From NCBI GenBank assembly GCA_038750655.1, contig JBCDGZ010000010.1, positions 21,510 to 85,509 on the forward strand: 64,000 nucleotides of DNA. Direction: 5' to 3'. The number at the start of each line of letters is the position of its first letter. The stretch's first letter is position 1. The translations under genes were made by a program, and so were the position numbers. The stretch comes from JBCDGZ01 sp038750655 (GTDB lineage: Bacteria > Bacteroidota > Bacteroidia > Chitinophagales > Saprospiraceae). Below are positions 45,430-54,525 of this stretch, piece by piece. The notes under the pieces were generated by a model. The model saw only the letters and a program-made list of their open reading frames with translations, did no database searches and had not been told where the DNA came from.

Positions 45430-46164
45430 ATGCCCTGGAAATGGTACGACGCCCAAGTCGTAAAAATAGAAGATCAAAGTCCGACCACCAAGCGATTCTG
45501 GGTGGAGGTACCGGAGACCCTAGCGTTTAAGGCTGGTCAGTTCGTAACGATGGATTTGCCGATACACGAAAAGCGGCTGAAGCGCTGGCGCAGCTACTCG
45601 ATTGCTAGTGCGCCGGATGATAGTGGCCTGCTGGAGTTTTGCATCGTTTTGCTGGAAGGCGGGGCGGCCACTAGCTATCTCTTTGAGAAGGTGGAGGTGG
45701 GGAGCCCTATTCGCTTTAAGGGGCCTTCGGGGACCTTTGTGTTGCCGGATCCCCTGGAGAAGGACCTGGTGCTGGTTTGTACGGGGACGGGAGTAGCGCC
45801 TTTTCGGAGTATGCTTATGGACTTGAAGGCTCGACAGCTGCCCCACCGCAATATTCACTTGATTTTTGGTACGCGTTATGCGAATGGCATTTTGTATCAG
45901 GAGGAATTTGAGACCTTGATGCAGGAGCTGCCGGGTTTTCGCTATTCTGTGGCCCTTTCCCGGGCGGAGGAGCTGCCGGAGGCCAGGGCGGAAATGTTCA
46001 AAGGCTATGTCCACCAGATTTACCAAAAGCATTATGCCGAGGTGCGTCCGGATATTGATTTTTACCTTTGCGGTTGGAGCAATATGATTGACGATGCGGT
46101 GGCCAAGTTGATTGTAGAGATGGGCTACGACAAATCGCAGGTGCATTATGAGCTTTATGGCTGA
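45430..46164 (+). CDS. Ferredoxin-NADP reductase-like oxidoreductase
   Basis: A 244-aa flavoprotein with FAD- and NAD(P)-binding domains. RWRSYSIAS is the FAD-binding RxYS motif, FKGPSGTFVLP the next loop, and VCTGTGVAPFRSML the NADP-binding GTGxxP. The C-terminal YLCGWSNMIDDA replaces the usual YxCGxxxM. No iron-sulfur domain is fused. It moves electrons between NAD(P)H and a ferredoxin or similar carrier. The ATG at 45430 (MPWKWYDA) is chosen because upstream residues come from the repeat region. Confidence 0.9.
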   Translation: MPWKWYDAQVVKIEDQSPTTKRFWVEVPETLAFKAGQFVTMDLPIHEKRLKRWRSYSIASAPDDSGLLEFCIVLLEGGAATSYLFEKVEVGSPIRFKGPSGTFVLPDPLEKDLVLVCTGTGVAPFRSMLMDLKARQLPHRNIHLIFGTRYANGILYQEEFETLMQELPGFRYSVALSRAEELPEARAEMFKGYVHQIYQKHYAEVRPDIDFYLCGWSNMIDDAVAKLIVEMGYDKSQVHYELYG

Positions 46165-46231
46165 TTCCAAATCTTGCCCAATTGCCCTCGCCACGACGGT
46201 ATAAAAATATAACCGAGGGAAACATTGTTGG

Positions 46232-46250
46232 TATATTTGTGTTATTTTTG
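46232..46250 (+). promoter_or_regulatory. Candidate -7 boxes for the NifU gene
   Basis: Two overlapping-phase candidates, TATATTTG (46232-46239) and TATTTTTG (46243-46250), both fit TAnnTTTG, 33-51 nt before the ATG. No fitting -33 element. Confidence 0.4.
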
Positions 46251-46282
46251 TAGAATCAATCTAAATAACGAAAGCTGTAGAA

Positions 46283-46909
46283 ATGGAAAATAATAATAAT
46301 CAGGCGGCTACTAAACGACCAGTGATGCTCTACACGGAGCAGACTCCTAATCCTGAGACTTTGAAGTTTGTTACTAACCGGATGCTCTATCGCGGAACGG
46401 CGGATTTCCGTACCGAAGATTTGGCAAAGGAATGGTCGCCATTGGCTACCGAGCTTTTTGAAAGAAGCGAGGTAAAAGGGGTATATATCTGCAACAACTT
46501 CGTTACCATTACCAAGGAATTCAACTACAATTGGGACGATATTATGCTGGCGCTCAAAGAGTATATTAAGGCCTACATAGCGAGCGAAAAGACCATTATC
46601 CAAGACGGCTTCGCCGAAGCGATGGAAAAGCTGGAAGCCAAAGAGGACGCCGGTCGTGAATATACCGAGGATGAGGCTGTTCTCGTCGCCAAGATCAAAG
46701 AATTGATTGAAACCTACGTTAAGCCAGCGGTTGAAATGGACGGTGGTAACATCGAATTCAAGTCATTCGACGAAGGCCGTGTAAGCGTGGTCCTTCAAGG
46801 GGCTTGCAGCGGCTGTCCTTCTTCTACGGTCACCCTCAAAGCGGGCATCGAAGGGATGCTCAAGCGGATGGTACCGGAGGTAACGGAGGTCGTTGCTGAA
46901 ATGGGGTAA
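46283..46909 (+). CDS. NifU-like iron-sulfur scaffold (Nfu type)
   Basis: A 208-aa protein with an N-terminal Nfu domain (YTEQTPNPETLKFVTNRML) and a C-terminal NifU domain carrying GACSGCPSST with Cys at about residues 175 and 178, which hold a transferable Fe-S cluster. It delivers clusters to target proteins. It is a single gene, convergent with the aspartyl protease and 8 nt from its stop. Confidence 0.92.
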   Translation: MENNNNQAATKRPVMLYTEQTPNPETLKFVTNRMLYRGTADFRTEDLAKEWSPLATELFERSEVKGVYICNNFVTITKEFNYNWDDIMLALKEYIKAYIASEKTIIQDGFAEAMEKLEAKEDAGREYTEDEAVLVAKIKELIETYVKPAVEMDGGNIEFKSFDEGRVSVVLQGACSGCPSSTVTLKAGIEGMLKRMVPEVTEVVAEMG

Positions 46910-46917
46910 ACCCTGGG

Positions 46918-47901
46918 CTACTTTCGGGCCAGATGGCAGTTTTCCTCTTCTGGCCCCCAGAAATAGATTTTTCTCTTCTTAAAATTGATAGACATCTTGC
47001 GTTGGCGGATAAATTCCTGACCAAGGATGCCATCTAATTGCCGATTGTAAGCTAAGTTGAAGTTCTTGAAATTGGTGAACAGGGTCGTCATGTCTTGAAA
47101 CTTAAGGCAATCAATCCAGAAGTAAGACATTTTTCCCACGTCTGCACTCACTGCCTTAGAGCTGACGCCGTGCAAATCCATTGTAGTTTTCTGAGCCAAT
47201 CGTTTTTCCAAAGTGGCCTTGTGCTTTTTATCAAATAAATTGATCTCTGCCCCGGTATCCAGCCCTAAACGCATTCGGCGATTTCCCACCGAAGTGACAA
47301 AGCAGGGGATATGGCCTACCATATTGAATGCTATAGAATCCGTAGGAAGGTAATAATTATACGTATTGGGGTGGAGATGACGCCCTTTTCGATCAATGTG
47401 ATGGAACAACAGCTCCTGCTTGGTATGGTCAAAAGTGACCTCGTATTTTTTCAGCAAAGAATGGCCGAGTAAGCCGAGCAGCGGTATGCCTCTTACCTTT
47501 TCGAGATGACTCAGATCGATAGCTTGTGCCCGAATATTTTTAAAAACCACCTCACCACAATACATTCGCCGAATCCCTTTTTCGTAAATCTGATTGACTT
47601 GGCCGTTGATGCCCAACGATTGTTCTGTACGGCTCGGGCGAGCATGATCCACCCTGTTGATATTGAGAATGAGAGTTGGTGCGCCAGTGTCTACAATAAA
47701 ATTACCCTTTGTCCCATCTATTTCGGCCTCGACAATGACCAGACCGCCAATGCGTTTGAAGGGGACGACCAAGGGAACGACCTCCTTGGGTTTGGGCTTC
47801 TTTAGTACCGTCATGGTAGTGGTCGGAGTGCTCCAATGAAAAGCACTGGTCGTCCAGCTTAGAACGATCAGTAGAGCGTACAATAAAATTTGCTTATACA
47901 T
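46918..47901 (-). CDS. Retropepsin-like aspartyl protease
   Basis: A 327-aa exported protein. The ATG at 47901 gives a signal peptide or anchor (MYKQILLYALLIVLSWTTSA); the frame start at 47928 would add nine residues. Two D-T-G motifs are visible, VDTGAPT with Asp near 71 and LDTGAEIN with Asp near 215, so a single chain carries both lobes of an aspartyl-protease active site. The last lobe GILGQEFIRQRKMSINF is typical of the family. It probably acts in the periplasm; substrate unknown. Confidence 0.85.
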   Translation of the reverse strand: MYKQILLYALLIVLSWTTSAFHWSTPTTTMTVLKKPKPKEVVPLVVPFKRIGGLVIVEAEIDGTKGNFIVDTGAPTLILNINRVDHARPSRTEQSLGINGQVNQIYEKGIRRMYCGEVVFKNIRAQAIDLSHLEKVRGIPLLGLLGHSLLKKYEVTFDHTKQELLFHHIDRKGRHLHPNTYNYYLPTDSIAFNMVGHIPCFVTSVGNRRMRLGLDTGAEINLFDKKHKATLEKRLAQKTTMDLHGVSSKAVSADVGKMSYFWIDCLKFQDMTTLFTNFKNFNLAYNRQLDGILGQEFIRQRKMSINFKKRKIYFWGPEEENCHLARK

Positions 47902-48201
47902 TTGATTCAGGGTGTTAGAATGAAACAATAGGCGTCCAGGCGATCAGTCTGCACAGATCAATCGCAGGGAATTTTTTGTCATACTTAATCCTGAATAACT
48001 AGCTAATTGCTAAGTGGCACGAGATCAATTAGCCAGTCCACGGTGATATTTGTGTTATTGGGCGAGGAAAAAGGATAAAAAAATAAATGTATTTTTGCGT
48101 CAATAAAGTATCGTTGGTTTTTCCTAAATGACAAGTTGGAGAAGTCAAAGTTGCAGAAGGATTCAAAAACTACCCATTGATGTAGATTATCTCCCCCCAT
48201 T
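47902..48201. other. Intergenic region between divergent genes
   Basis: 300 nt. It holds a stem GCTAATTG/CAATTAGC (48002-48009 with 48026-48033) without a U-run, and a TATTTTTG box near 48090 that could serve the IMPase gene. I see no small ORF of note. Confidence 0.4.
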
Positions 48202-49014
48202 ATGAATAAGAATCAACTCGAAAATCTCTGCCAGCAAAGTTGTGTGCTGGTTGAACAGGTGGCTCAGTTTATTCAAGCTGAACTGGGCAAAGTGCAGACA
48301 GATGCGATCGAAACCAAAAGCCTGAACAGCCTGGTGAGCTATGTGGATAAGCAGGCAGAACAGCGACTGGTGAGCGGCTTGGCCGAACTTCTCCCGGGCG
48401 CGGCTTTCCTAACCGAAGAACAAACCGTCACCCAAGGCGACGGCGAGTGGCGCTGGATCATTGATCCGCTGGACGGAACCACGAACTTCCTCCATCAACT
48501 GCCCTTTTTCTCCATTAGTGTTGCATTGCAGCATCAAGGGCAGACGGTCATTGGCATTGTCTACGAGGTCAATCGGAAGGAGGGTTTCTACGCTTGGAAG
48601 GAGGGCGGTGCTTGGCTCAACGGCCGTCGCATCGCTGTTAGCAGCAACACTCGAATGGCCGATGCGCTGATCGCCACGGGCTTTCCCTACTACGATTACA
48701 GTAAAACCCAAGCCTACTTTCAAGCCCTCGAGCAATTCATGCACAATAGCCGAGGCATCCGCCGGCTAGGCTCTGCCGCCTTGGATTTGGCCTACGTAGC
48801 CTGCGGCCGCTTCGATGCCTATTTCGAATACAGCCTCAGTGCCTGGGACATCGCCGGAGGGGCCTTTTTGGTGCAAGAGGCTGGGGGGAAGGTCTGTGAT
48901 ATGTCAGGAAGGGATCAGTACCTGGATAATGGGGAGATCATTGCTGTGGCCGGAGGCCTGAGCGCCGCATTTATCCCAATTGTCAACAAAGCTTTCTACC
49001 CTGAGCCTGTATAG
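48202..49014 (+). CDS. Inositol monophosphatase family protein
   Basis: A 270-aa Mg-dependent sugar or inositol phosphatase. The metal-binding motifs are LTEEQT (Glu), WIIDPLDGTTNFLH (DPxDGT) and SAWDIAGGAFLVQEAGG (WDxAAG equivalent). Homologues hydrolyse inositol phosphate, 3'-phosphoadenosine phosphate or fructose bisphosphate, so the substrate stays open; the lack of CysQ-specific residues cannot be judged by eye. Confidence 0.9.
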   Translation: MNKNQLENLCQQSCVLVEQVAQFIQAELGKVQTDAIETKSLNSLVSYVDKQAEQRLVSGLAELLPGAAFLTEEQTVTQGDGEWRWIIDPLDGTTNFLHQLPFFSISVALQHQGQTVIGIVYEVNRKEGFYAWKEGGAWLNGRRIAVSSNTRMADALIATGFPYYDYSKTQAYFQALEQFMHNSRGIRRLGSAALDLAYVACGRFDAYFEYSLSAWDIAGGAFLVQEAGGKVCDMSGRDQYLDNGEIIAVAGGLSAAFIPIVNKAFYPEPV

Positions 49015-49112
49015 AGCTTACTCCGTCTAGCTCAGCGCGCTATTGATCGAACAATTGACCGATTATCGCACCTCTTGCTTATTTTTAATCATCACATTAC
49101 TATGCCGTTCAC

Positions 49113-50351
49113 ATGAATCTTCGCGAAAATATAAAAATAGCACTCGGCTCTATTCGTGCCAACTTACTCCGAGCGATCCTCACCATGCTGATCATCGCCT
49201 TCGGCATCATGGCACTGGTAGGTATCCTGACGGCCATCGACACCGCTATTTACTCCCTCAATGATAACCTCTCCGGTATGGGCTCTAACTCCTTTAGCAT
49301 CGAACCTCGGGGAGGGCGTGTCAGCGGAAATCGAGGTGGCCGCCGCGCCAAACGGGGGGAGCCATTTACCTACAAACAAGCTATCGAGTTTCAGGAACGC
49401 TATGACTTTCCGGCGACCGTGACGATTTCTACTACAGGGTCCACGACGGCAACAGCCAAATCAGGAGAGGAAAAGACCAATCCTAATGTCCGCCTCTATG
49501 GCATCGATCAAGATTATCTGGATGTGAAGGGCTACACGATTTCCTACGGGCGTAATCTCTCGCCCACGGAGGTGCAAAATGGCAACAGCCGCGCCATCAT
49601 CGGGATGGATATTGTGGATAACTTGTTTAAAGGAAAGCCAGAGAAGGCGCTGGATAAGGCGGTTTCGGTTGGTAATATGAAATACAAGGTGATTGGTGTG
49701 CTGGAATCCAAGGGCTCTGGTCTGGGGGAGAGCAATGATCGGGTGATTTTCACCAGTTTGGTTAACATTAAGCGCCTCTACGGCTCTGCGAGGAAAAACT
49801 ATGATATTGATGTGGCTGTCACTAGTGCTGAGGATATGGAAGCGGCGGAGGCTACGGCCATCGGTCTGCTGCGCAACATCCGCAATGTTAAGATTGGGCA
49901 GGACAATGACTTTCAGATATTCAAAAGTGATGGCTTGATCTCCATTATTCGGGAAGATACGGCGACTTTTCGGCTAGCGGCGGTTGCCATCGGCTTGATT
50001 ACCTTACTGGGCGCAGCCATCGGCCTGATGAATATCATGCTGGTATCGGTTACCGAGCGCACCCGCGAGATCGGGATTTGCAAAGCCCTGGGCGCTACCC
50101 GGCGCAATATCATGCTGCAATTTTTGACCGAAGCGATTGTGATCTGCCAGATTGGAGGGCTGGCCGGTATTGTCTTGGGTATTTTGGCGGGCAATATTGT
50201 CACCTCGCTGCTGGGCGGTAGCTTTCTGATTCCTTGGGGATGGATCACGCTGGGCGTGACGACCTGTCTGGTGGTGGGCTTAATTTCTGGCTTATATCCG
50301 GCGCTGAAGGCCTCGCGACTCGACCCAATTGAGTCGCTGCGTTATGAGTAA
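49113..50351 (+). CDS. MacB/FtsX-type ABC transporter permease
   Basis: A 412-aa permease: N-terminal helix (ILTMLIIAFGIMALVGIL), a large periplasmic MacB_PCD domain with a Gly/Arg-rich segment (RGGRVSGNRGGRR), then three FtsX-type helices at the C-terminus with the signature TERTREIGICKALGAT and the end SRLDPIESLRYE. MacB-type systems couple ATP hydrolysis to movement of substrate between periplasm and outside. No ATPase gene is adjacent. Confidence 0.9.
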   Translation: MNLRENIKIALGSIRANLLRAILTMLIIAFGIMALVGILTAIDTAIYSLNDNLSGMGSNSFSIEPRGGRVSGNRGGRRAKRGEPFTYKQAIEFQERYDFPATVTISTTGSTTATAKSGEEKTNPNVRLYGIDQDYLDVKGYTISYGRNLSPTEVQNGNSRAIIGMDIVDNLFKGKPEKALDKAVSVGNMKYKVIGVLESKGSGLGESNDRVIFTSLVNIKRLYGSARKNYDIDVAVTSAEDMEAAEATAIGLLRNIRNVKIGQDNDFQIFKSDGLISIIREDTATFRLAAVAIGLITLLGAAIGLMNIMLVSVTERTREIGICKALGATRRNIMLQFLTEAIVICQIGGLAGIVLGILAGNIVTSLLGGSFLIPWGWITLGVTTCLVVGLISGLYPALKASRLDPIESLRYE

Positions 50352-50368
50352 GCCCCGCTAAATTTCTC

Positions 50369-50376
50369 TACTTTTG
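50369..50376 (+). promoter_or_regulatory. -7 box close to the flippase start
   Basis: TACTTTTG fits TAnnTTTG and ends only 7 nt before the ATG at 50384. Transcription would start at or next to the start codon, suggesting a leaderless or near-leaderless mRNA. Confidence 0.4.
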
Positions 50377-50383
50377 CAGCGCA

Positions 50384-51829
50384 ATGAATAGAGAATTCCT
50401 TCTGAACATTTTTTTCCTCATTACGATCAATCTGCTGATCAAGCCCTTCTTTATTTTTGGGATCGATCGGACGGTGCAGAATACCGTAGGAGCGCAGGAG
50501 TACGGGATTTACTTTGTCTTGCTGAACTTCACCTACCTGTTTCAGATCATCAATGATTTTGGTATTCAGAACTTTAATAACCGTAAGATTTCGCAGTACA
50601 GTCAGCTGCTGGACAAGTATTTTCCTAACATTCTTATTCTCAAAAGCCTACTGGCTACGGCCTATTTAGGGGTGATTTTTGCCTTTGGCTACTGGGCGGG
50701 CTACAGCCAACAGTATTTCCAACTCCTCTTATTCATTGCATTTAATCAAGTATTGGTTTCTTTTATTTTCTATCTACGCTCCAACATCTCCGGGTTGGCC
50801 ATGTACCGGATTGACAGCCTTATCTCGGCCTTCGACAAGCTTTTGATGATCATTTTTTGCAGCGTCCTGCTTTGGACACCGCTGCTGAGTGGTGAATTTC
50901 GCATCGAGTACTTCGTATTTGCCCAGAGCCTTTCGCTGGCGCTAACGGCCTTAATAGCCTTCATTATCGTCCGTAAGCGCATCAAGCGCCTGCAATTTGT
51001 TTTCAACAAGCCTTTTTTGATTTCCATCCTTCGGGAGAGCGCCCCTTATGCATTGGTGATTTTTTTGATGACGGTTTATACTCGCATTGATGGGGTGATG
51101 ATTGAGCGCCTCTTGGATAATGGGAAATACGAGGCGGGGGTATATGCCTCTGCCTACCGACTACTGGACGCCAGCAATATGATCGGTTTTCTCTTCGCCG
51201 GCTTACTGCTTCCGATGTTCGCCCGGATGATCAAGCAGGGGGACAGTATTCTGGCCCTACTGAGACAGAGTTTTCAAATGATTTGGACCGGAGCCATTAC
51301 CCTAGCTATTGCCACCTATTGCTTTCGGACGGAGATCATGCTGCTGCTGTACACTGAGGCCGATCCATATTGGGGAGAAGTACTGGGCATGTTGATGTTC
51401 AGCTTTATTGCTGTCAGTGGTACCTACATCTACGGAACCTTGTTGACGGCCAACGGCAGTATGAGGAAGATGAACATTATTTTTATCATTAGTGTGGGAT
51501 TGAATGTTGTGCTTAATTACTTTTTTATTCTCCAATATCAGGCCTTGGGGGCAGCGACGGTTACTTTGCTTACCCAGTTTTTTGCCCTCTTTGCTCAGAT
51601 GTGGCTGGCCAGCCGCGAATTTCGGTTGCCTTTCAACTTCCGGCTCTTGCTGCGCATCCTCTTCTTTGCGGGTCTGCTCTCTGCCCTCGCTTACGGGTTA
51701 AAGCAGAGCCCGCTGGACTGGCGACTCAGCTTTGTTGGTCTGGGGGCTACAGGATTATTATTGGCGATGCTGCTGAAAATGATTGATCTATCGGCACTGA
51801 TCGGCTGGATCAGCGCGCGCAAGCAGTAG
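50384..51829 (+). CDS. Oligosaccharide flippase (Wzx/MATE-like)
   Basis: A 481-aa membrane protein with 12-14 helices and the polysaccharide-synthesis family pattern (NTVGAQEYGIYFVLLNF at the start, VYTRIDGVMIERLLDNGKYEAGVYASAYRLLD in the middle). It flips lipid-linked oligosaccharides across the inner membrane. With Wzz (51949) and the O-antigen ligase (53036) it forms a surface-polysaccharide assembly set; no glycosyltransferase or Wzy is adjacent. Confidence 0.87.
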   Translation: MNREFLLNIFFLITINLLIKPFFIFGIDRTVQNTVGAQEYGIYFVLLNFTYLFQIINDFGIQNFNNRKISQYSQLLDKYFPNILILKSLLATAYLGVIFAFGYWAGYSQQYFQLLLFIAFNQVLVSFIFYLRSNISGLAMYRIDSLISAFDKLLMIIFCSVLLWTPLLSGEFRIEYFVFAQSLSLALTALIAFIIVRKRIKRLQFVFNKPFLISILRESAPYALVIFLMTVYTRIDGVMIERLLDNGKYEAGVYASAYRLLDASNMIGFLFAGLLLPMFARMIKQGDSILALLRQSFQMIWTGAITLAIATYCFRTEIMLLLYTEADPYWGEVLGMLMFSFIAVSGTYIYGTLLTANGSMRKMNIIFIISVGLNVVLNYFFILQYQALGAATVTLLTQFFALFAQMWLASREFRLPFNFRLLLRILFFAGLLSALAYGLKQSPLDWRLSFVGLGATGLLLAMLLKMIDLSALIGWISARKQ

Positions 51830-51909
51830 GGAGAAGTTAAAAAAAGGGCAATCGCCTGCTGGGAGTCAATGCTGATGGATAGAAAGTATAAAATGAAGGT
51901 CAAATTGTC

Positions 51910-51917
51910 TACTTTTG
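51910..51917 (+). promoter_or_regulatory. Candidate -7 box for the Wzz gene
   Basis: TACTTTTG fits TAnnTTTG, 31 nt before the ATG at 51949. No TTTG at the usual spacing. Confidence 0.35.
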
Positions 51918-51948
51918 CGCCAAACTTGCATAAATCTATATCAAATAA

Positions 51949-53046
51949 ATGGATAATCGAGAAAACTTGCTGGAAGTCCTAAAGACTATTTTTCGCTGGA
52001 AACGGCCCATTATCCTACTTTGTGTGGTAGCGGGGATAGGGAGTATTGTCATCTCGTTGTTCATGTCCAACTACTATGCGGCAACGACTATTTTCTACGC
52101 GGCAAGTGCCGATCTTTCGATGCCAGCAGCCGTAGGAAATACAGTTAAAGATCGCTATTACTATGGTTCGGAGAGCGATATTGATCGCATTTTGACCCTC
52201 GCCGAATCTAACGAACTGGCCGACTATATCATCAAAGAATATAACCTCTACAAGCATTATGAGATCGACACCACACACGTTAAAGCGCCGGTTCGGGTGA
52301 AGGAGCGGTTTTTTAAGTTGTACAATGTGACTAAGACGAAGTATGATGCCATAGAATTGGAGGTAGAAGACAAGGACCCTCAGATGGCAGCTAAGCTGGC
52401 CAACGCCATCCGTGACCGCATCAATCAGCAAGCACAACAGGTCATCAAAAAGAGCCAGAAAAAGTTGCTGGATAATGGAAGCAAAAGTTTGGCTAAAAAG
52501 CAAACCATGCTCACCAGTCTTGCCGATTCGCTGAAAAATTTACGGCAAACTTACGGCGTCTACAGCTATACCCAGAGCGAGACACTAACAGAGCTACTGG
52601 CGAGCGCGCAGTCAACGCTGGCCCGTGAAAATGCCCGTAAGCAAAGTCTCGAATCGTCCAAGTTAGTCCCCCGAGATACGATTGCCTATGTAGCAGCCTT
52701 GGTTACCGGACTTGAAAATCAGGTCATCTCGCTGGAAGAGCAAATCAAGGAGTTTAACGAAGGAATGGCCATCGTCGATGGCTTGGAACGCATCCGACAG
52801 GAGGCGACCGATCAGCTCGGGTTGGATCAGGAGCAATTTAAGCAATTGGAGGCGGCCTATCTGGCTGAGTTTCCCGCGATCCTCCTCTTCGAACAGGCGG
52901 GCGTCCCCATCATCAAGTCAAGGCCCAAGCGGTCCTATCTGGTCATCGGATCAGTATTCATCGCCTTCATCCTTGGGGTGCTGGGGGTTCTGATTTTTGA
53001 TACTTACAAAGACATTAACTGGCGCGAGATCGTCAATGCCAAATAG
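51949..53046 (+). CDS. Wzz-type polysaccharide chain-length/co-polymerase protein
   Basis: A 365-aa protein with two membrane helices (about residues 20-40, PIILLCVVAGIGSIVISLF, and 325-350, LVIGSVFIAFILGVLGVLI) bracketing a periplasmic part with coiled-coil content (residues ~180-290). This is the Wzz/PCP fold that sets glycan chain length. It has no C-terminal tyrosine kinase. Its end overlaps the ligase start by 11 nt, so translation is coupled. Confidence 0.85.
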   Translation: MDNRENLLEVLKTIFRWKRPIILLCVVAGIGSIVISLFMSNYYAATTIFYAASADLSMPAAVGNTVKDRYYYGSESDIDRILTLAESNELADYIIKEYNLYKHYEIDTTHVKAPVRVKERFFKLYNVTKTKYDAIELEVEDKDPQMAAKLANAIRDRINQQAQQVIKKSQKKLLDNGSKSLAKKQTMLTSLADSLKNLRQTYGVYSYTQSETLTELLASAQSTLARENARKQSLESSKLVPRDTIAYVAALVTGLENQVISLEEQIKEFNEGMAIVDGLERIRQEATDQLGLDQEQFKQLEAAYLAEFPAILLFEQAGVPIIKSRPKRSYLVIGSVFIAFILGVLGVLIFDTYKDINWREIVNAK

Positions 53047-54481
53047 CAATACCATAGGATACTTGGGCCGCTCATCCGACTGGTTGTTTCGGACGCTGGC
53101 TATCGTCACCCTGCTTTCACTCTTTGCGGGTATCGCTACGGAGCTTTACGTGCTGGCAGGTATCCCAGTCTTTCTATTGCTGGCCTATATGTGCCTGGTT
53201 GATTTTAGAAAAGTCTTTTTCCTCCTCCTGGCCTGCATTCCATTATCCACCGAAATTTACCTGCCCAATGGCCTGGCTACTGATCTGCCCACAGAACCCC
53301 TGATGGTGGGTTTGATGCTGGTATACCTGGTTTATGTGCTGGTCAACAGTAGGCGATTGAACAGTGGCTTTATTAAACATCCCGTTACGCTACTGGTCTT
53401 ATTACATTTGGTTTGGATATTGATCACAACGGTCAGCTCTCAGCTTTTTGTTGTATCCTTGAAATTTTCATTGGCCAAAACCTGGTACATCGTCGTCTTT
53501 TACTTTATGGCGGGGAGTATACTTAAGGAGGTTAAGGATGTGAAAATACTCTTCTGGATCATCTTTATTCCTTTGGTGCTGACCATCCTGTATGTCTGGT
53601 CAAGGCATGCGCCTTATGGATTTTCTTTTAAAAAGGTAAGCGGTGTACTTGATCCTTTTTACCGCAACCACGTGAATTATGCCTCTTTGTTGGCCCTCTT
53701 TTTTCCCTTCATTTGGTTTGCCCGAGGCTGGTATCGGACCTGGTCGATCAGGTGGTGGGGCTTGGGCCTTTCATTGGTTTTTTTCCTGCTGGCTATTCAA
53801 TTTTCCTATACTCGAGCCGCCTATGTGGCCCTAATACTGGCCCTTGGTGCCTATTTTGTCATTCAATTCCGTTTGATGAAATACGTTTTAGGGCTGGGAC
53901 TGATCATCGTCATTTTTGGAGTAATGGATATGCTGAGCAATAATAAATACCTGGAATACGCTCCGAATTTTGAAAAAACCATCACCCATGTCGAATTTGA
54001 CAACTTGGTCGAAGCTACCTATAAAGGGGAGGACATTTCGACCATGGAGCGGGTCTACCGCTGGGTTGCAGGAATGCACATGTCCATTGCCGAACCTTTC
54101 AAAGGCTTTGGCCCCGGAAATTTCTACAACTTCTACCGATCGTACACCGTCAGTAGCTTTAAAACCTACGTGAGTGATAACCCCGAAAAATCGGGTATCC
54201 ATAGCTATTATCTAATGACTTTAGTCGAGCAGGGCTTCCCCGGGCTGATTATCTTTTTGCTGCTCTGTCTGGTTCCGCTCATCAAGGGAGAAATGATCTA
54301 CCACCGTACTAAAGACCTGGACAGAAAGCGAATCATCATGCTCCTACTGCTTTCGATGGTCATCATCGACGCCCTACTGCTAATCAATGATATGGTAGAA
54401 ACCGATAAAGTCGGGACGTTCTTCTTTATGAATATGGCCATCTTGGTGAATATGGATTTAGCAGCAAAGCGGGAAAAATAA
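53036..54481 (+). CDS. O-antigen ligase/polymerase family membrane protein
   Basis: A 481-aa protein with about 11-12 helices and a large periplasmic loop before the last helices that contains YRWVAGMHMSIAEPFKGFGPGNFYN and GIHSYYLMTLVEQGFPGLI, the Wzy_C-type signature (H-x-Y, GFGPGNF). Such enzymes polymerise repeat units or attach glycan to lipid A core or protein. I start at the ATG at 53036 (MPNSNTIG) because the longer frame from 52997 lies in the upstream gene. Confidence 0.85.
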   Translation: MPNSNTIGYLGRSSDWLFRTLAIVTLLSLFAGIATELYVLAGIPVFLLLAYMCLVDFRKVFFLLLACIPLSTEIYLPNGLATDLPTEPLMVGLMLVYLVYVLVNSRRLNSGFIKHPVTLLVLLHLVWILITTVSSQLFVVSLKFSLAKTWYIVVFYFMAGSILKEVKDVKILFWIIFIPLVLTILYVWSRHAPYGFSFKKVSGVLDPFYRNHVNYASLLALFFPFIWFARGWYRTWSIRWWGLGLSLVFFLLAIQFSYTRAAYVALILALGAYFVIQFRLMKYVLGLGLIIVIFGVMDMLSNNKYLEYAPNFEKTITHVEFDNLVEATYKGEDISTMERVYRWVAGMHMSIAEPFKGFGPGNFYNFYRSYTVSSFKTYVSDNPEKSGIHSYYLMTLVEQGFPGLIIFLLLCLVPLIKGEMIYHRTKDLDRKRIIMLLLLSMVIIDALLLINDMVETDKVGTFFFMNMAILVNMDLAAKREK

Positions 54482-54525
54482 TGAGTTTCCTTTATATTAG
54501 GGCCAAATCATAACACCTCACTATC

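Noticed and set aside
47902..48201. Stem GCTAATTG/CAATTAGC as a terminator
   Set aside because: No U-run follows on either strand and both neighbouring genes are transcribed away from it.
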